From: Myxococcales bacterium
GTDB lineage: Bacteria > Myxococcota_A > UBA796 > SXON01
Assembly (NCBI GenBank): GCA_009692605.1
Contig: SHYV01000011.1
Span: 1 to 36,487, forward strand
Direction of reading: 5' to 3'
Length of the DNA stretch: 36,487 bases
Shown: piece after piece, positions 36,315 to 36,487 of the stretch
Numbering within the stretch: position 1 is the first letter of the stretch
Layout: each line of letters begins with the position of its first letter
Program-made: the position numbers and the translations under genes
The notes under the pieces: model-generated
What the model was told of the DNA's origin: nothing
What the model saw: only the letters and a program-made list of their open reading frames with translations
The model's database searches: none

Positions 36315-36487
36315 TCAGGTGGCGGGCGGGTAGTTCGGCGGGGGCGGGGGCGGGGGCGGGGGCGGGGGCGGGGGCGGGGGCGGGAGGACCAGCACGGGCG
36401 GGTCCTGAGGCACCGGAGGCGGGGGAGGCACCTCGGGGATCGTCGTCGGAGAAGAGGGATCGGCGAGAGGGATCGGCGGCTCCTCAG
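36315..36487 (-). CDS. C-terminal fragment of a polyproline-tail protein (5' end outside window)
   Basis: Minus frame: EEPPIPLADPSSPTTIPEVPPPPPVPQDPPVLVLPPPP...NYPPAT* with stop at 36315-36317; open to right edge; absent from ORF track. Confidence 0.65.
   Translation of the reverse strand, partial: EEPPIPLADPSSPTTIPEVPPPPPVPQDPPVLVLPPPPPPPPPPPPPPPPNYPPAT
36339..36380 (+). repeat. (CGGGGG)x7 hexanucleotide repeat
   Basis: Seven perfect units 36339-36380; minus strand encodes consecutive prolines. Confidence 0.97.

Noticed and set aside
1-36487. CRISPR array, tRNA/rRNA, IS element or prophage
   Set aside because: Repeats seen are contiguous tandem or in-frame coding repeats without spacers; no tRNA cloverleaf, rRNA segment, transposase/integrase or phage structural genes recognised.

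Overview
GC-rich (~70%) bacterial chromosomal window. Lineage looks Myxococcota/deltaproteobacteria-like, inferred from a MYXO-CTERM-type C-terminus, a MopE-like metal-binding motif and abundant repeat-rich secreted proteins. Nearly all DNA is coding, in tightly packed and often 1-4 nt overlapping (translationally coupled) genes. I called about 26 real CDSs; many listed ORFs are antisense or over-extended artefacts of high GC. Three genes are missed or mis-stated by the ORF track: (i) a ~918-codon minus-strand ORF open at the left edge (1..2755), (ii) the 3' end of a polyproline protein at the right edge, and (iii) a candidate selenoprotein at 30244..31824. In (iii) an in-frame UGA (30367-30369) splits one continuous frame. 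The motif CG-UGA sits inside a metallophosphatase-like N-terminus, and an fdhF-like bacterial SECIS hairpin follows, with its GGUCU loop exactly 18 nt after the UGA. The protein is a predicted lipoprotein with a degenerate 5'-nucleotidase-like domain, a coiled coil and four CXXCH heme motifs. It is the last gene of a GldA/F/G-DUF4340-like operon and is the most exciting item here. Other leads: a STAND-like NTPase-TPR protein behind a tandem-repeat promoter region, a probable catalytically dead GH13 lipoprotein at the head of a 4-gene coupled operon ending in a Fur gene, and in-frame short tandem repeats inside signal peptides of three unrelated secreted proteins. All assignments come from reading the sequence; no searches were run.
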